DNA of 47,627 bases, from assembly GCA_022768545.1 (NCBI GenBank), contig JALELV010000058.1, positions 1-47,627 on the forward strand. The letters are read 5' to 3'. The notes under the pieces were generated by a model. That model was not told the origin of the DNA and did no database searches. It saw nothing but the letters and a program-made list of their open reading frames with translations. Origin of the DNA: Oscillospiraceae bacterium. Its GTDB lineage: Bacteria > Bacillota > Clostridia > Oscillospirales > Ruminococcaceae. The position numbers were made by a program, and so were the translations under genes. The stretch's first letter is position 1; each line of letters begins with the position of its first letter. Positions 1 through 8,427 of the stretch are shown here, piece by piece.

Positions 1-417
1 GAGCTGATGGATTACTATGCGATCGGCCAGTGTACTCCCGGCGTAATAGCGGTCAATACCGCTACTTTTATTGGGCAGCGCCTGCGGGGCGTCGTTGGAG
101 GAGTGGTAGCCACGCTGGGGGTCGTTTTTCCCTCCCTTATCATCATTACGGTGATCGCCGCCTTTATTCAAAATTTTTCCGACATGGCGGTGGTAAAAAA
201 CGCCTTTGCCGGTGTGCGGGTCTGCGTATGCGTTTTGGTGTTTAACGCCGTTGTCAAGCTCTGGAAAAAATCGGTCACCGACAGGAGAACCCTAATGATT
301 TTTCTACTGGTGTTTCTTCTTTCGGTGTTCACGTCGGTTTCACCGCTTATTTTTGTACTGCTTTCCGGGGCGGCGGGAGCTTTGCTGAAGGTTTGGGAAG
401 GAAGGCGAAAAGAATGA
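1..417 (+). CDS. Chromate transporter family protein, first half-gene (5' end cut by window)
   Basis: This is a membrane protein of the ChrA/CHR family, in the short form in which two adjacent genes each encode one half of the transporter. The frame is open from base 1, so the N-terminus lies outside the window. The visible part holds the family motif CTPGVIAVNTATFIG near its start, followed by several hydrophobic segments and a basic end (EGRRKE). Family members export chromate in some bacteria, but in Clostridia the substrate is usually unknown and might be another oxyanion. The stop codon overlaps the start of the second half-gene in an ATGA arrangement, which points to translational coupling and a heteromeric transporter. 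Family assignment is firm; the substrate is not. Confidence 0.85.
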   Translation, partial: ELMDYYAIGQCTPGVIAVNTATFIGQRLRGVVGGVVATLGVVFPSLIIITVIAAFIQNFSDMAVVKNAFAGVRVCVCVLVFNAVVKLWKKSVTDRRTLMIFLLVFLLSVFTSVSPLIFVLLSGAAGALLKVWEGRRKE

Positions 418-989
418 TCTACTGGCAGCTTTTTTACGAGTTCTTTAAAACAGGGCTTTTTGCTGTGGGGGGCGGTCTGGCCACCCTACCCTTTCTGTAC
501 GGAATATCGGACAAGACCGGTTGGTTTACCTATGGCCAGTTGGCAGATATGGTGGCGATTTCAGAGTCCACCCCCGGGCCTATCGGAGTGAATATGGCCA
601 CCTATGTAGGTTTTACCACGGGAGGGTTTCCCGGCGCGGTGATCGCCACCCTGGGACTGATCACACCTTCTGTTCTTGTGATCCTGATCATCGCCGGATT
701 TTTGAAGGCCTTTCGGGATAACCGCTATGTCCAGTATGTTTTTTACGGCCTGCGCCCAGCGTCCACGGGGCTGATTGCGGCGGCGGGCTTTTCCATCGCT
801 GCTATTTCCCTGTTTCAGGTGGATCTGTTTCGGCAGACCGGATCGTGGCTGAACCTTTTTAGTTGGAAGGGAATTTTGCTGGCGGCTGTGATCTATTTTC
901 TGATCAAAAAATTTCCAAAGGTACATCCGGCGGCATTTATTGGTCTTTCTGCGGTGGCAGGTGTTGCATTTCGCTTTGCGGGTGTTTAA
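414..989 (+). CDS. Chromate transporter family protein, second half-gene
   Basis: This is the partner half of the CHR transporter, about 191 residues. It shows the N-terminal glycine-rich motif VGGGLATLPF (residues 18-27) and the signature STPGPIGVNMATYVG (about 52-66), then four or five hydrophobic stretches. I chose the ATG at 414 because it overlaps the upstream stop as ATGA and follows the ribosome binding site GGAAGG; the longer open frame begins at an unsupported TTG at 393. Short CHR proteins of this kind normally occur as pairs that assemble together. The gene is followed after 12 bases by a LysR gene on the same strand, so the regulator may act on this operon. No sequence feature identifies the transported anion. 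Confidence 0.88.
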   Translation: MIYWQLFYEFFKTGLFAVGGGLATLPFLYGISDKTGWFTYGQLADMVAISESTPGPIGVNMATYVGFTTGGFPGAVIATLGLITPSVLVILIIAGFLKAFRDNRYVQYVFYGLRPASTGLIAAAGFSIAAISLFQVDLFRQTGSWLNLFSWKGILLAAVIYFLIKKFPKVHPAAFIGLSAVAGVAFRFAGV

Positions 990-1001
990 AGGAGGAACAG
1001 C

Positions 1002-1877
1002 ATGAATATCCGTCAGCTGGAGTATTTTGTAGCTATTGCGGAAAGCGGGACGATCTCGGCGGCGGCAAGAAAGCTGAAGATCTCACAGCCTCCGCTGAGC
1101 GCCCAGCTGCGCCTGCTGGAGGAGGAGACAGGGACGCTGCTGGTGGAGCGCGGGCCCCGCAGACTGCAGTTGACCGAGGCGGGAAAGCTGCTGTACCAGC
1201 GGGCGGGCACGATGATCTCCCTGGCGGAGGCTACCATGCGCGAGCTGCGTGACTTTGAGGATGGAGCCGGGGGGACGCTGCAGCTGGGGACGATCTCGTC
1301 CTGCGGCGCGGTGCTGCTGGAACGCTGTCTGCCCGGTTTCCAAAAGAAATTCCCCAAGGCATCCTTTGAGCTTCGGGAGGGCAACACCTACGAGATGCTT
1401 GAGATGCTGCGCAGCGGCGTGATCGAGGCGGCGGTGGTGCGTACCCCCTTTCCGGAGGACGGGCTGGAGTGTGTGTATCTGGAAGAGGAGCCCATGATAG
1501 CTGCAGGAAAAAAAGGCTCTTTTTCAAAAGACGTTTCGGAGAAGATCCTGCTAAGGGAGCTGGAGCAATTTCCGCTCATCTATTACCGGAGGATGGAAAA
1601 ACTCCTTGAGGAGGCATTCCGCCGGGAAGGGCTCAGGCCAAAAGTATTCTGCAAAAATGACGATGCCAGAACCTCTCTGATGTGGGCACGGGCGGGGATG
1701 GGGACAGCCCTGGTACCTGCTTCCATCTTTCGTGCAATGGACCGCGGAGAGATGGAATACCGTGAGGTGGAAGCGCCGGAGCTGGTGACGCGGATCGCGG
1801 TGGTGCGCAGAAAAGACAGTTATTCTTCGGTGCTGACAGAGGGGCTTTTCCGGGCATTTCAGGAGGAGCACAGATGA
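1002..1877 (+). CDS. LysR-family transcriptional regulator
   Basis: This is a 291-residue LysR-type regulator of usual length. The N-terminal winged helix-turn-helix covers about residues 1-60, with the typical pattern of a small-residue turn, [17 protein letters not shown], and a long linker helix after it. The rest matches a periplasmic-binding-protein-like effector domain. It follows the chromate transporter genes on the same strand after 12 bases with GGAGG at 990-994, so it is probably co-transcribed with them. LysR genes are more often divergent from their targets, so autoregulation or control of a distant operon is also possible. The effector cannot be told from the sequence. Its stop overlaps the start of the next gene. 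Confidence 0.92.
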   Translation: MNIRQLEYFVAIAESGTISAAARKLKISQPPLSAQLRLLEEETGTLLVERGPRRLQLTEAGKLLYQRAGTMISLAEATMRELRDFEDGAGGTLQLGTISSCGAVLLERCLPGFQKKFPKASFELREGNTYEMLEMLRSGVIEAAVVRTPFPEDGLECVYLEEEPMIAAGKKGSFSKDVSEKILLRELEQFPLIYYRRMEKLLEEAFRREGLRPKVFCKNDDARTSLMWARAGMGTALVPASIFRAMDRGEMEYREVEAPELVTRIAVVRRKDSYSSVLTEGLFRAFQEEHR

Positions 1878-2134
1878 ATTACACATATATTTTGCTCTGC
1901 GCGGACGGAACGCTTTACACAGGCTGGACCAATGACCTGGGAAAGCGTTTGGAAACCCATAATGCCGGAAAAGGGGCAAAATATACCCGTTCCAGGCGGC
2001 CTGTCCGTCTTTTTTACCAGGAGGCGTTTGAGACCAGGGAGGACGCCATGCGCCGGGAACGGGAGATCAAGCGCCTGAGCCGCGCCCAAAAGCTTGCGCT
2101 GGCGGGCGTATCAGAAGAAGCGGGCCTCGGCTGA
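1874..2134 (+). CDS. GIY-YIG nuclease-superfamily protein (UPF0213 type)
   Basis: This is an 86-residue single-domain GIY-YIG protein. The family motif appears as YTYILLC followed by LYTGWTNDL, with YTG in place of YIG, then the conserved K-x-H-N region and KYTRSRRPV. Stand-alone members of this family occur in most Firmicutes; a DNA-repair or nuclease role is assumed by homology and has rarely been tested. The ATG overlaps the LysR stop by four bases and has AGGAGG just upstream, so translation is coupled to the regulator. The last codons and the stop lie inside a perfect 22-bp inverted repeat, described separately. Confidence 0.87.
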   Translation: MNYTYILLCADGTLYTGWTNDLGKRLETHNAGKGAKYTRSRRPVRLFYQEAFETREDAMRREREIKRLSRAQKLALAGVSEEAGLG

Positions 2135-2154
2135 GGCCCGCTTCTTCTGATACG
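2107..2154. terminator. Long perfect hairpin between convergent genes
   Basis: Bases 2107-2128 and 2133-2154 are perfect 22-bp inverted repeats around a four-base loop. The stop codon of the GIY-YIG gene (2132-2134) sits at the loop. There is no clear T tract on either side, so this may stop transcription from both directions poorly as a classical intrinsic terminator, but could block convergent polymerases or protect both 3' ends. Confidence 0.6.
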
Positions 2155-2180
2155 GAAAATTCTTTCTGCTAAAGGAGGCG

Positions 2181-2945
2181 CTAACGTCTCAATACCACGG
2201 CTTTGACCAGGGCAAGCCATTCCCGCACGGCAAAGACCATCGTCATCCCAAACGGGGAACGGGAGGAGACGGCCCGGGAGGAGAGCCCGGCCTGGCGGGC
2301 GAAAAACCAGGCCCGGAGCTGATGATAGCCGTCGGTGATGATGACAACTTCCTCTCCCAGCCCCCGTTCCCGGAGGATATGGGCGGAGAAGCGGATATTT
2401 TCCCCCGTATTGGAGGAAGCGCTTTCCTCTATGATGCGCTGGGGATCCAGCCCTTTTTGAATGAGATAGCGCTTCATGACAGAGCTCTCACTGTACTGTT
2501 CGTTGCTGCCCTGCCCGCCGGAGACGATCACCGGCGCGCCGGGGTGCTCCAGGGCGTAGCGGAAAGCGGCGTCCAGGCGGCGAGCCAGCATCTTGCTGGG
2601 ACGGTCTCCCCGCACCTGGCAACCCAGGACGATGGCGGGGGCAAAGCTTTCCGCGACAGGCGTGCGCCCCAAGGCGGCGTAGAGCATGGCACCGGAAAGA
2701 GCGGCCATCAAAACGATGGCTGCGGCGGCAAAGGGCATGATGAGTTTCCTCCATTTTTTATCCAATACGGCAAAGGCCCGGCCCCAGAAAAAAAGCAGGA
2801 CGGCAAGCAGCAGGGCGGTAAGGGACCCTTCGTTAAAGACCCCATAGAGCAGCAGAGGGGCCAGCACAAAGAGGGCGATCAGAAGGGCGCACCCCCGGCG
2901 CAGGAGTTCCCGCGGCGGGGAGGAGGCCAAAGTTCTTTTTTTCAC
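2181..2945 (-). CDS. YdcF/SanA-like DUF218 membrane protein
   Basis: This is a 254-residue membrane-anchored DUF218 protein. The N-terminal third holds about three hydrophobic segments (roughly residues 18-35, 42-60 and 70-92). The DUF218 domain follows, with its standard blocks: APAIVLGCQV (about 103-112), VIVSGGQGSNE, the ESASSNTGENI block and VVIITDGYHQLRA. Family members include SanA, YdcF and ElyC, linked to cell-envelope integrity and envelope carbohydrate precursors in Gram-negative bacteria, but the chemistry is unknown. The start is a GTG at 2945 preceded by GGGGG at a fitting distance. A good promoter (ATGACA, 17 nt, TATAAT) lies upstream at 3044-3072 on the minus strand. It is convergent with the GIY-YIG gene. 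Confidence 0.88.
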   Translation of the reverse strand: MKKRTLASSPPRELLRRGCALLIALFVLAPLLLYGVFNEGSLTALLLAVLLFFWGRAFAVLDKKWRKLIMPFAAAAIVLMAALSGAMLYAALGRTPVAESFAPAIVLGCQVRGDRPSKMLARRLDAAFRYALEHPGAPVIVSGGQGSNEQYSESSVMKRYLIQKGLDPQRIIEESASSNTGENIRFSAHILRERGLGEEVVIITDGYHQLRAWFFARQAGLSSRAVSSRSPFGMTMVFAVREWLALVKAVVLRR

Positions 2946-3043
2946 GTCATTTCCCCCAGTATTCTGCCCGGCCGGCTTTTCTCTCTTGCTCCGGAGGGCG
3001 CTTGACCTGCCGTACGGGCCGCAGGGCCCGAGGCGATAAAAAC

Positions 3044-3072
3044 ATTATACCGGGGTTTGGGCATTTTGTCAT
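3044..3072 (-). promoter_or_regulatory. Promoter for the DUF218 gene
   Basis: Read on the minus strand, ATGACA (3072-3067) and TATAAT (3049-3044) are separated by 17 nt. It is back to back with the promoter for the CBM9-like gene at 3112-3140. Confidence 0.65.
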
Positions 3073-3111
3073 CCGGTTTGGGGGGGGCTTTCGGGAAAAA
3101 GCGCCTTTCGG

Positions 3112-3140
3112 TTGCCGTTTCCGGCATGACATGGTATGAT
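3112..3140 (+). promoter_or_regulatory. Promoter for the CBM9-like gene
   Basis: TTGCCG (3112-3117) and TATGAT (3135-3140) are spaced by 17 nt. Because transcription would begin near 3147, the ATG at 3136 cannot be the start of the following gene, which settles the downstream start. Confidence 0.65.
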
Positions 3141-3162
3141 GTCAGACAGAACAGGAGGGAAA

Positions 3163-3714
3163 ATGATGTATTTTGTCAAATGCTTTTCCAAAGAGGCGTC
3201 TTTTCAAAAGGCGGAGACCGCGGAGATACGGGTTTATCCCTGGGGCGGAGACAGCGGTGTCCGCGCCCGGGCACAGCTCGTTTTTGCGGCGGACAAGGGG
3301 TTTACCCTCCGCATGAGCCGGAAGGCGCCGGAGGAAGGCACGGGGCAGGCCCTGGAATGGGCGGCCAATTTCTTCCCGGAGGAGAGCGCCGAATATTATT
3401 ATTTTTCCATGACGCCGGACGGGGAGCTCTGCTGGGATATCGGCAGCGGCGCACAGGGGCGCGGCAGATGCGGCAGGGCCCCGGAACCGGAGTATGTGTC
3501 CGGTGTTAAAAACGGCCTGTGGCGGGCGGAGCTCTTCCTCCCCCTGGGGTTGGTCGAAAGGGCATACCGCCGTGGGGACCTGGACCGCGGGAGTATTTTG
3601 GAGGGGAACTTTTACAGCCGGGAAGGGGATGCCCTGGGCTGCTGGAGCCGGGTAAACGCCCCCGCACCGGACCCTCACCGCCCGCGGGATTTTGGCCAGG
3701 TCATTCTTGCCTGA
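3163..3714 (+). CDS. CBM9-like carbohydrate-binding domain protein
   Basis: This protein of about 183 residues resembles the stand-alone family-9-like carbohydrate-binding proteins found in Clostridia and Bacteroidetes. Supporting features are the opening YFVKCFSKEASF, the beta-rich body with AQLVFAADKGFTLRMSRK, the EYYYFSMTPDGEL stretch and the end segment ILEGNFYSREGDALGCWS. There is no signal peptide, so it is probably cytoplasmic, and its ligand is unknown. The start at 3163 (or 3166, which is better spaced) follows AGGAGG at 3153-3158; the more upstream ATG at 3136 overlaps the promoter. The 3' end overlaps the AGCS gene on the opposite strand by 14 bases. Family assignment is by pattern only and moderately sure. 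Confidence 0.72.
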   Translation: MMYFVKCFSKEASFQKAETAEIRVYPWGGDSGVRARAQLVFAADKGFTLRMSRKAPEEGTGQALEWAANFFPEESAEYYYFSMTPDGELCWDIGSGAQGRGRCGRAPEPEYVSGVKNGLWRAELFLPLGLVERAYRRGDLDRGSILEGNFYSREGDALGCWSRVNAPAPDPHRPRDFGQVILA

Positions 3715-5110
3715 GCTTTTTGCCCCGGCGTTTGTTTCTTTTGGCGGCCGGACGCCGGGCGCCGAAATATTCCTCAGTGGCTGCGGCGACCATATCGCTT
3801 AAAGCGAGCACCGCTAAAAGGTTTGGCACCGCCATCAGGGCATTGAACAGGTCGGAGAGGTTCCAGACGGCCTCCAGCCTCATGACGCTGCCGAGGAAAG
3901 CCGCCCCCAGGTAGAGCAGGCGGTACAGCCGTTTGGAAAAAACACCGCCGGGAAACAGGTATTCCAGGCACCGTTCCCCGTATACCGCCCACCCCAGGAG
4001 GGAGGCCAGGGCGAAAAAGCCCAGAGCCAGGGCGATAAAGCGGCCGCCCCAGGGCCCCAGTACCAGGGAGAACGCCTGCGCACTCATGCCGGCCCCGGTA
4101 TATCCTTCGTCCGCGGCGCCGGAAGTGAGGATGACCAGAGTGGTGAGGGTGCAGACCAGCATGGTGTCCACAAACACCTCAAAGATGCCCCACATCCCCT
4201 GGCCTGCGGCGTCGGAGCTGTCGGAGGCCGCGTAGGCGATGGGGGAGGAGCCAAGCCCGGCCTCATTGGAAAAGATGCCCCGGGAGACGCCGTAGCGCAC
4301 CGCCTGGGAGAGGGTATATCCCGCCGCCCCGCCCAGCACCGGGGCGGCCCCGAAGGCCCCCGAAAAAATGCTGCGAAAAGCCTCCGGGATGCGTTCGAAG
4401 CGCAGCAGGAGGATCAGGACGGCGGCAAGGATGTAAAGGACCGAGAGCGCGGGAATCAAAAGCTCCGTTACCCGGCCTACGCGGGTGACGCCGCCGAGGA
4501 TGACAAGTGCCGCTGCCAGGGTCATGGCCGCCCCCGTGGCCCAGGGCGGAAGCCCGAAGGAGGCCTCTGCGGCGCCGGCTACAGCGTTTGTCTGGGCCAT
4601 GTTGCCGATACCGAAGGATGCGGCGGCACACAGCAGGCAAAAGAGCACCGCCAGGGGACGGCAGTGCAGCCCCTCCTCAATGTAGTACATCGGCCCGCCC
4701 AGGTGCCCGCCCCGGGAGGTCTTTCTGCGGAAACGGACGGCGAGCAGGACTTCGGCGTATTTGGTGGCCATACCGAAAAAAGCGCTCACCCACATCCAGA
4801 ACACCGCGCCGGGGCCGCCTAAAGTGATGGCTGCGGCGATACCGGTGATGTTTCCCACCCCCATGGTGCCGGCCAGGGCGGTGGAGACGGCCTGAAACGG
4901 CGTGATGTTGGGCCCGGCGGCGTTTTTCTGCCGTCTGCCGCCGAACAGGCTGCCCACTGTGGCGCGCAGCACCTCCCGAACACGGGTGACCTGGATGAAA
5001 CCGGTGCGAAAGGTAAACCAGACGCCGCTGCCCAGCAAAAGTGCCAGCATGACGGGGCTCCAGGCGATATCGCCTGCGCGGCGGGCAAATAGGTCGAACA
5101 TGGCGGACAT
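3701..5110 (-). CDS. AGCS-family sodium:alanine/glycine symporter
   Basis: This is a 469-residue secondary transporter with about eleven membrane segments. Family motifs are clear: GVGNITGIAAAI near residue 85, WMWVSAFFGMATKYAEV (about 106-122), GGPMYYIEEG and SNEAGLGSSPIAYA (about 280-293). AGCS proteins import small neutral amino acids, mostly alanine or glycine, with Na+ or H+; the exact substrate cannot be read here. The gene starts at ATG 5110 after a GGAGGGG ribosome binding site. The end is very basic (RRPAAKRNKRRGKKLRQE). It is convergent with, and overlaps by 14 bases, the CBM9-like gene. No glycine riboswitch was recognised in the short leader. Confidence 0.93.
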   Translation of the reverse strand: MSAMFDLFARRAGDIAWSPVMLALLLGSGVWFTFRTGFIQVTRVREVLRATVGSLFGGRRQKNAAGPNITPFQAVSTALAGTMGVGNITGIAAAITLGGPGAVFWMWVSAFFGMATKYAEVLLAVRFRRKTSRGGHLGGPMYYIEEGLHCRPLAVLFCLLCAAASFGIGNMAQTNAVAGAAEASFGLPPWATGAAMTLAAALVILGGVTRVGRVTELLIPALSVLYILAAVLILLLRFERIPEAFRSIFSGAFGAAPVLGGAAGYTLSQAVRYGVSRGIFSNEAGLGSSPIAYAASDSSDAAGQGMWGIFEVFVDTMLVCTLTTLVILTSGAADEGYTGAGMSAQAFSLVLGPWGGRFIALALGFFALASLLGWAVYGERCLEYLFPGGVFSKRLYRLLYLGAAFLGSVMRLEAVWNLSDLFNALMAVPNLLAVLALSDMVAAATEEYFGARRPAAKRNKRRGKKLRQE

Positions 5111-5540
5111 GGCGTTCCCCTCCCTCTGCTTTGTGTATATGAGGGCCCGGCGGAAAAATATTCCCCGGGAAAATGCCTGTAAAAGGAGAAAGGGCTCAGA
5201 TCAAAGATCTGAGCCCCTGTTTTTGGAGAAAATACACATTTTATTTAGCTTTCCGAAAAATACCAGCTGGTACCTGTCGGCCCACAGGATAAAGAAGCTT
5301 TTTCCGGCAAGCGGCAGAGCCGCTGGAGAGAGGACCGGAAAACCCCTTTGGCAGCCTTATGTCCGGTGGCCGCCGTTCCTGTTTGCTATGGTCTTATTTT
5401 ACCCCCGGCAGCACCAAAAAGCAACTTCGCTTCCATTACGGAAACATTACAGTTTAGTGAAGCCGGGCCCCAAAAAATATCAAAAGAAAGACGGCGGAAA
5501 AGCCGCTCCGGCGGTGAAGCCGCCGGGCTGTTCCCGCCGT
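5111..5540. other. Non-coding interval upstream of the AGCS gene
   Basis: No gene is supported here. The interval holds the terminator at 5192-5225, a 12-bp palindrome taccagctggta at 5261-5272 that reads into a T run on the minus strand, a short hairpin near 5273-5288, and GC-rich repeats near 5493-5530 just downstream of the BofC-like gene. The segment GGAGAG near 5325 recalls glycine riboswitches but lacks the rest of that fold. Confidence 0.4.
5192..5225. terminator. Intrinsic terminator, likely bidirectional
   Basis: The arms gggctcagatc (5192-5202) and gatctgagccc (5206-5216) form an 11-bp stem with a three-base loop. A T tract follows on the plus strand, and the A-rich run before the left arm gives T bases on the minus strand. 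It most likely ends transcripts of the BofC-like gene before the AGCS gene. Confidence 0.75.
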
Positions 5541-5876
5541 TTAACTGGTGTAGTCCTCCAAAAGGGAGATGAGCTCCTCGTAGCTTTGGGCGGCCACCCC
5601 CTGTTTCAGCTGCCCGCGGTCATATTCCGGAAGGGTATGGACAAATACATCAAAGACGAGCTCCGGCTCATCCGATCCCCCGTGAAAGACTGCAAGCCTG
5701 CCGTCGTATTCCCGGATCAGATATTCCCAGCCACCGGAGACGGCGGAGGGCTCCACCGGGATGCCGGATTCCGGGTGCCCGGCGGGCTGCGGGTTTTGGC
5801 CCCAGTAAACGATGCCGAGGGCACAGAGCGCCGCCCCGGCCAGGGAGAGCAGAGTGACGGGAAGGGTATATTTCAA
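5541..5876 (-). CDS. BofC C-terminal domain-like protein
   Basis: This is a 111-residue protein with one N-terminal hydrophobic segment (about residues 5-25, a membrane anchor or signal peptide) and a C-terminal domain with the pattern YLIREYDGRLAVF, LVFDVFVHTLPEYDR and SYEELISLLEDYTS. This pattern is typical of BofC C-terminal-domain proteins in clostridial spore formers. In Bacillus, BofC restrains the SpoIVB signalling protease in the intermembrane space; a role in sporulation here is inference. The start is a TTG at 5876, supported by AGGAGG nine bases upstream; no in-frame ATG is available. It stands alone between two promoters and is divergent from the class A penicillin-binding protein. 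Confidence 0.75.
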   Translation of the reverse strand: MKYTLPVTLLSLAGAALCALGIVYWGQNPQPAGHPESGIPVEPSAVSGGWEYLIREYDGRLAVFHGGSDEPELVFDVFVHTLPEYDRGQLKQGVAAQSYEELISLLEDYTS

Positions 5877-6013
5877 AGGAAAGCACCTCCTGCTTTGACG
5901 GGATCCTGCTTGTAGTCTTGACCATTTGCCGGGAAGCTATGCGGGGCTTTGTACGCGGGCGGGGGCGCAAAGACGGGATTTTCTTAAATTATTCACATTT
6001 TCGCTGGAAATTA

Positions 6014-6022
6014 TGGTATAAT
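6014..6022 (+). promoter_or_regulatory. Extended -10 promoter for the PBP1A gene
   Basis: TGG directly before TATAAT (6017-6022) forms an extended -10 element. A weak TTCACA lies upstream at 5992. The leader to the start codon would be about 135 nt. Confidence 0.6.
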
Positions 6023-6163
6023 AACCGCAGTGCCGCAAGCGGCCAGGGCTTTTTTCGGGGACCCCCGGGACCTGCCCTTTTAAACATCAGCCGGATGGCT
6101 GAAACCGAAAACGAAGAAAAACAGCTTGGTTCGTGATACAACATAAGGAGGCTGGAACAGCAG

Positions 6164-8401
6164 ATGAGCGAAGCGGAAAGAAAGGCTCCGGCGCAGAAAA
6201 AGCGCGGGACGCCCCCGGTCCTGAAAGGGGTCAGACGCTCTCTTGCTATTTTGGGCAAGACCATGGCGACCGTATTTCTGATCATGGTGATCACCGGGTC
6301 GATCATGGCGTCTATTTTGACTGTATATATCGTGGGCTTTCTGGATGACGAATCGGAGTTTGACCTGACCAACTTGGAACTGCGCTATACCACTATATTG
6401 TATGCCACAGACCCGGAGACCGGTGAGGATTACGAGCTCCAGCGCCTGCACGGGGCGGAAAACCGCATCTGGTGCGATATCGACGACATGCCCCAGTCCC
6501 TGCTGGATGCCACGGTGTGCGGCGAGGATAAGCGTTTTTACGAGCACCAGGGTGTGGACTGGCGCAGGACGGTCTTTGCCTTTGTCAACATGCTGCGGGG
6601 AGGAGATGTTCAGGGCGGCTCCACTCTGACGCAGCAGCTGATCAAAAACATCAGCGGAGACAAAGACGTGCTGGTGGAGCGCAAGATCAAAGAGATCTTC
6701 CGGGCGCTGAGCCTGGAAAAGAAATATTCCAAGGAGGAGATCCTGGAGGCATACCTCAACTCCATCCATCTGGGCAACAACACCGACGGGGTGCAGGCGG
6801 CGGCCAACCTCTATTTTGGCAAGGATGTCTCCGAGCTCTCTATTGCCGAATCCGCCGCGCTGGTGGCGGTGACGCAGAACCCTTCCAAGAGGGAGCTGTT
6901 TAACCATATGGAGGGGAACACCGAGCGCCGGGAATGGATCCTGGGGCAGATGTATGAGCAGGAAAAGATCACGGAGCAGGAATACAACGCCGCCCTGAAG
7001 GAAGAACTCAATATCGTAAGCAGGACGGCGCAGAAGGAAAAGACCTACAGTCTCAACTATTTTGAGGACTATGTCCTGGACGAAGTGGTGGAGGACCTGG
7101 TAAACGAGAAGGGCTACACCGAGACCAAGGCGGAGGAAGAACTGCTCACCGGCGGTTTCCGGGTGTACACTACCATGGATGCGAATATCCAGAACTATCT
7201 GGACGAGAAGTTTGCCGATCTTGACCCCGAAAGCACCATTTTCCCCTCGGTGCGCGGGTACGACCTGAAAAACGGCGTCTATGTGGAGAGCCAGCCGGAT
7301 TGCGCCATGGTCATCATGAAGCCGGACGGCACCATTGTGGGCCTTGCCGGCGGCCGTGGGGAAAAACAGGGCGACCGGGTGCTCAACCTGGCCACCGACG
7401 GTGTCCGCCAGCCCGGTTCCGCCATCAAACCGGTGGCAAGCTACGGCCCGGCCATGGATTTTGACATGATCTACTGGTCCAAGATCTTTCAGGATGGCCC
7501 TGTCTCCCAGGAGAAAAACGAGCAGGGCGTTTTGAAGGACTGGCCCATCAACCATTACCGCACCTATCTGGGCCCCATCACGGTGGACGAGGCGCTGCGC
7601 CGCTCCACCAATACGGTGGCTGTGCGTGTGGTGGAGCTGCTTTCCCCCCAGACCTGCTTTAATTTCCTGCGGGATAAATTTCACTTCACCACCCTGGTGG
7701 AGGATGGTTCCCACAACGATATCGGCCGGGCCCAGATGGCCCTGGGCGCCATGACCAACGGCGTGACGGTGCTGGAACTGACGGCCGCTTACCAGATCTA
7801 CGCCAACGGCGGGCTGTACTACGAGCCCCACAGCTATACCAAGGTACTGGACAGCGAAGGGAACATCATTCTGGACAAGAGCAGCCCTGTGCCGGAGCGC
7901 GTGGTCTCCGAGGACACAGCGGAGGTAATGAACAAGCTTCTGCAGCGCGTGACGGGGGCCCAGTACGGCACCGGTACCGCGGCGCGGTTTGGTTCCATGC
8001 CGGTGGCCGGAAAGACCGGAACCTCCAGCAACGATATCGACCAATGGTTTGTGGGAATGACGCCTTATTATGTGGGCGGAGTGTGGTTTGGCTACGCGGA
8101 CAACTCCAACATCCAGGTACAATATACAAACTACGCGCCTCCCATCATCTGGAGAAATGTGATGAGCGCGATCCACGAGGGGATGGACGTGACGACCTTC
8201 CCGGAGAGCGGGAAAGTTGTGGCTATGGAATATTGCACCGTTTCCGGGGAGATCGCCACCGCATCCTGCCCGGCGACGGCCCAGGGATGGTATAAGGAGA
8301 GCAATATTCCCGGCACCTGTACGGAGCATCTCGGTTCCTTCGAGTCGGAAGAGATCGACGACTGGTGGGGCGATGATGACGAGGATGAGGACGACGAGTA
8401 A
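6164..8401 (+). CDS. Class A penicillin-binding protein (PBP1A type)
   Basis: This 745-residue bifunctional cell-wall synthase has a cytoplasmic basic start, one membrane anchor (about residues 34-60), a GT51 glycosyltransferase domain and a transpeptidase domain. In the GT51 domain the catalytic Glu is E121 in CGEDKRFYEHQGVD, and GGSTLTQQLIKN follows. The transpeptidase has S419 and K422 in PGSAIKP, the STN motif at 481-483 and KTG at 617-619, so both active sites are intact. It polymerises and cross-links peptidoglycan outside the membrane. The C-terminus ends in an unusual run of Asp and Glu. It has its own extended -10 promoter and terminator and appears monocistronic. Family and activity are sure; assignment to pbpF, ponA or a similar gene is not. 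Confidence 0.96.
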   Translation: MSEAERKAPAQKKRGTPPVLKGVRRSLAILGKTMATVFLIMVITGSIMASILTVYIVGFLDDESEFDLTNLELRYTTILYATDPETGEDYELQRLHGAENRIWCDIDDMPQSLLDATVCGEDKRFYEHQGVDWRRTVFAFVNMLRGGDVQGGSTLTQQLIKNISGDKDVLVERKIKEIFRALSLEKKYSKEEILEAYLNSIHLGNNTDGVQAAANLYFGKDVSELSIAESAALVAVTQNPSKRELFNHMEGNTERREWILGQMYEQEKITEQEYNAALKEELNIVSRTAQKEKTYSLNYFEDYVLDEVVEDLVNEKGYTETKAEEELLTGGFRVYTTMDANIQNYLDEKFADLDPESTIFPSVRGYDLKNGVYVESQPDCAMVIMKPDGTIVGLAGGRGEKQGDRVLNLATDGVRQPGSAIKPVASYGPAMDFDMIYWSKIFQDGPVSQEKNEQGVLKDWPINHYRTYLGPITVDEALRRSTNTVAVRVVELLSPQTCFNFLRDKFHFTTLVEDGSHNDIGRAQMALGAMTNGVTVLELTAAYQIYANGGLYYEPHSYTKVLDSEGNIILDKSSPVPERVVSEDTAEVMNKLLQRVTGAQYGTGTAARFGSMPVAGKTGTSSNDIDQWFVGMTPYYVGGVWFGYADNSNIQVQYTNYAPPIIWRNVMSAIHEGMDVTTFPESGKVVAMEYCTVSGEIATASCPATAQGWYKESNIPGTCTEHLGSFESEEIDDWWGDDDEDEDDE

Positions 8402-8427
8402 AATATTCTACGCCAACTGTATTTCAA

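Noticed and set aside
5300-5380. A glycine riboswitch-like GGAGAG segment near the AGCS gene
   Set aside because: It lies on the plus strand while the AGCS gene is on the minus strand, and the other conserved parts of the fold are missing.
6080-8329. A 749-codon open frame on the minus strand
   Set aside because: It is the exact antisense of the PBP gene, has a His/Gly/Val-rich composition with no family motif and arises from the GC-rich third codon positions of the real gene.
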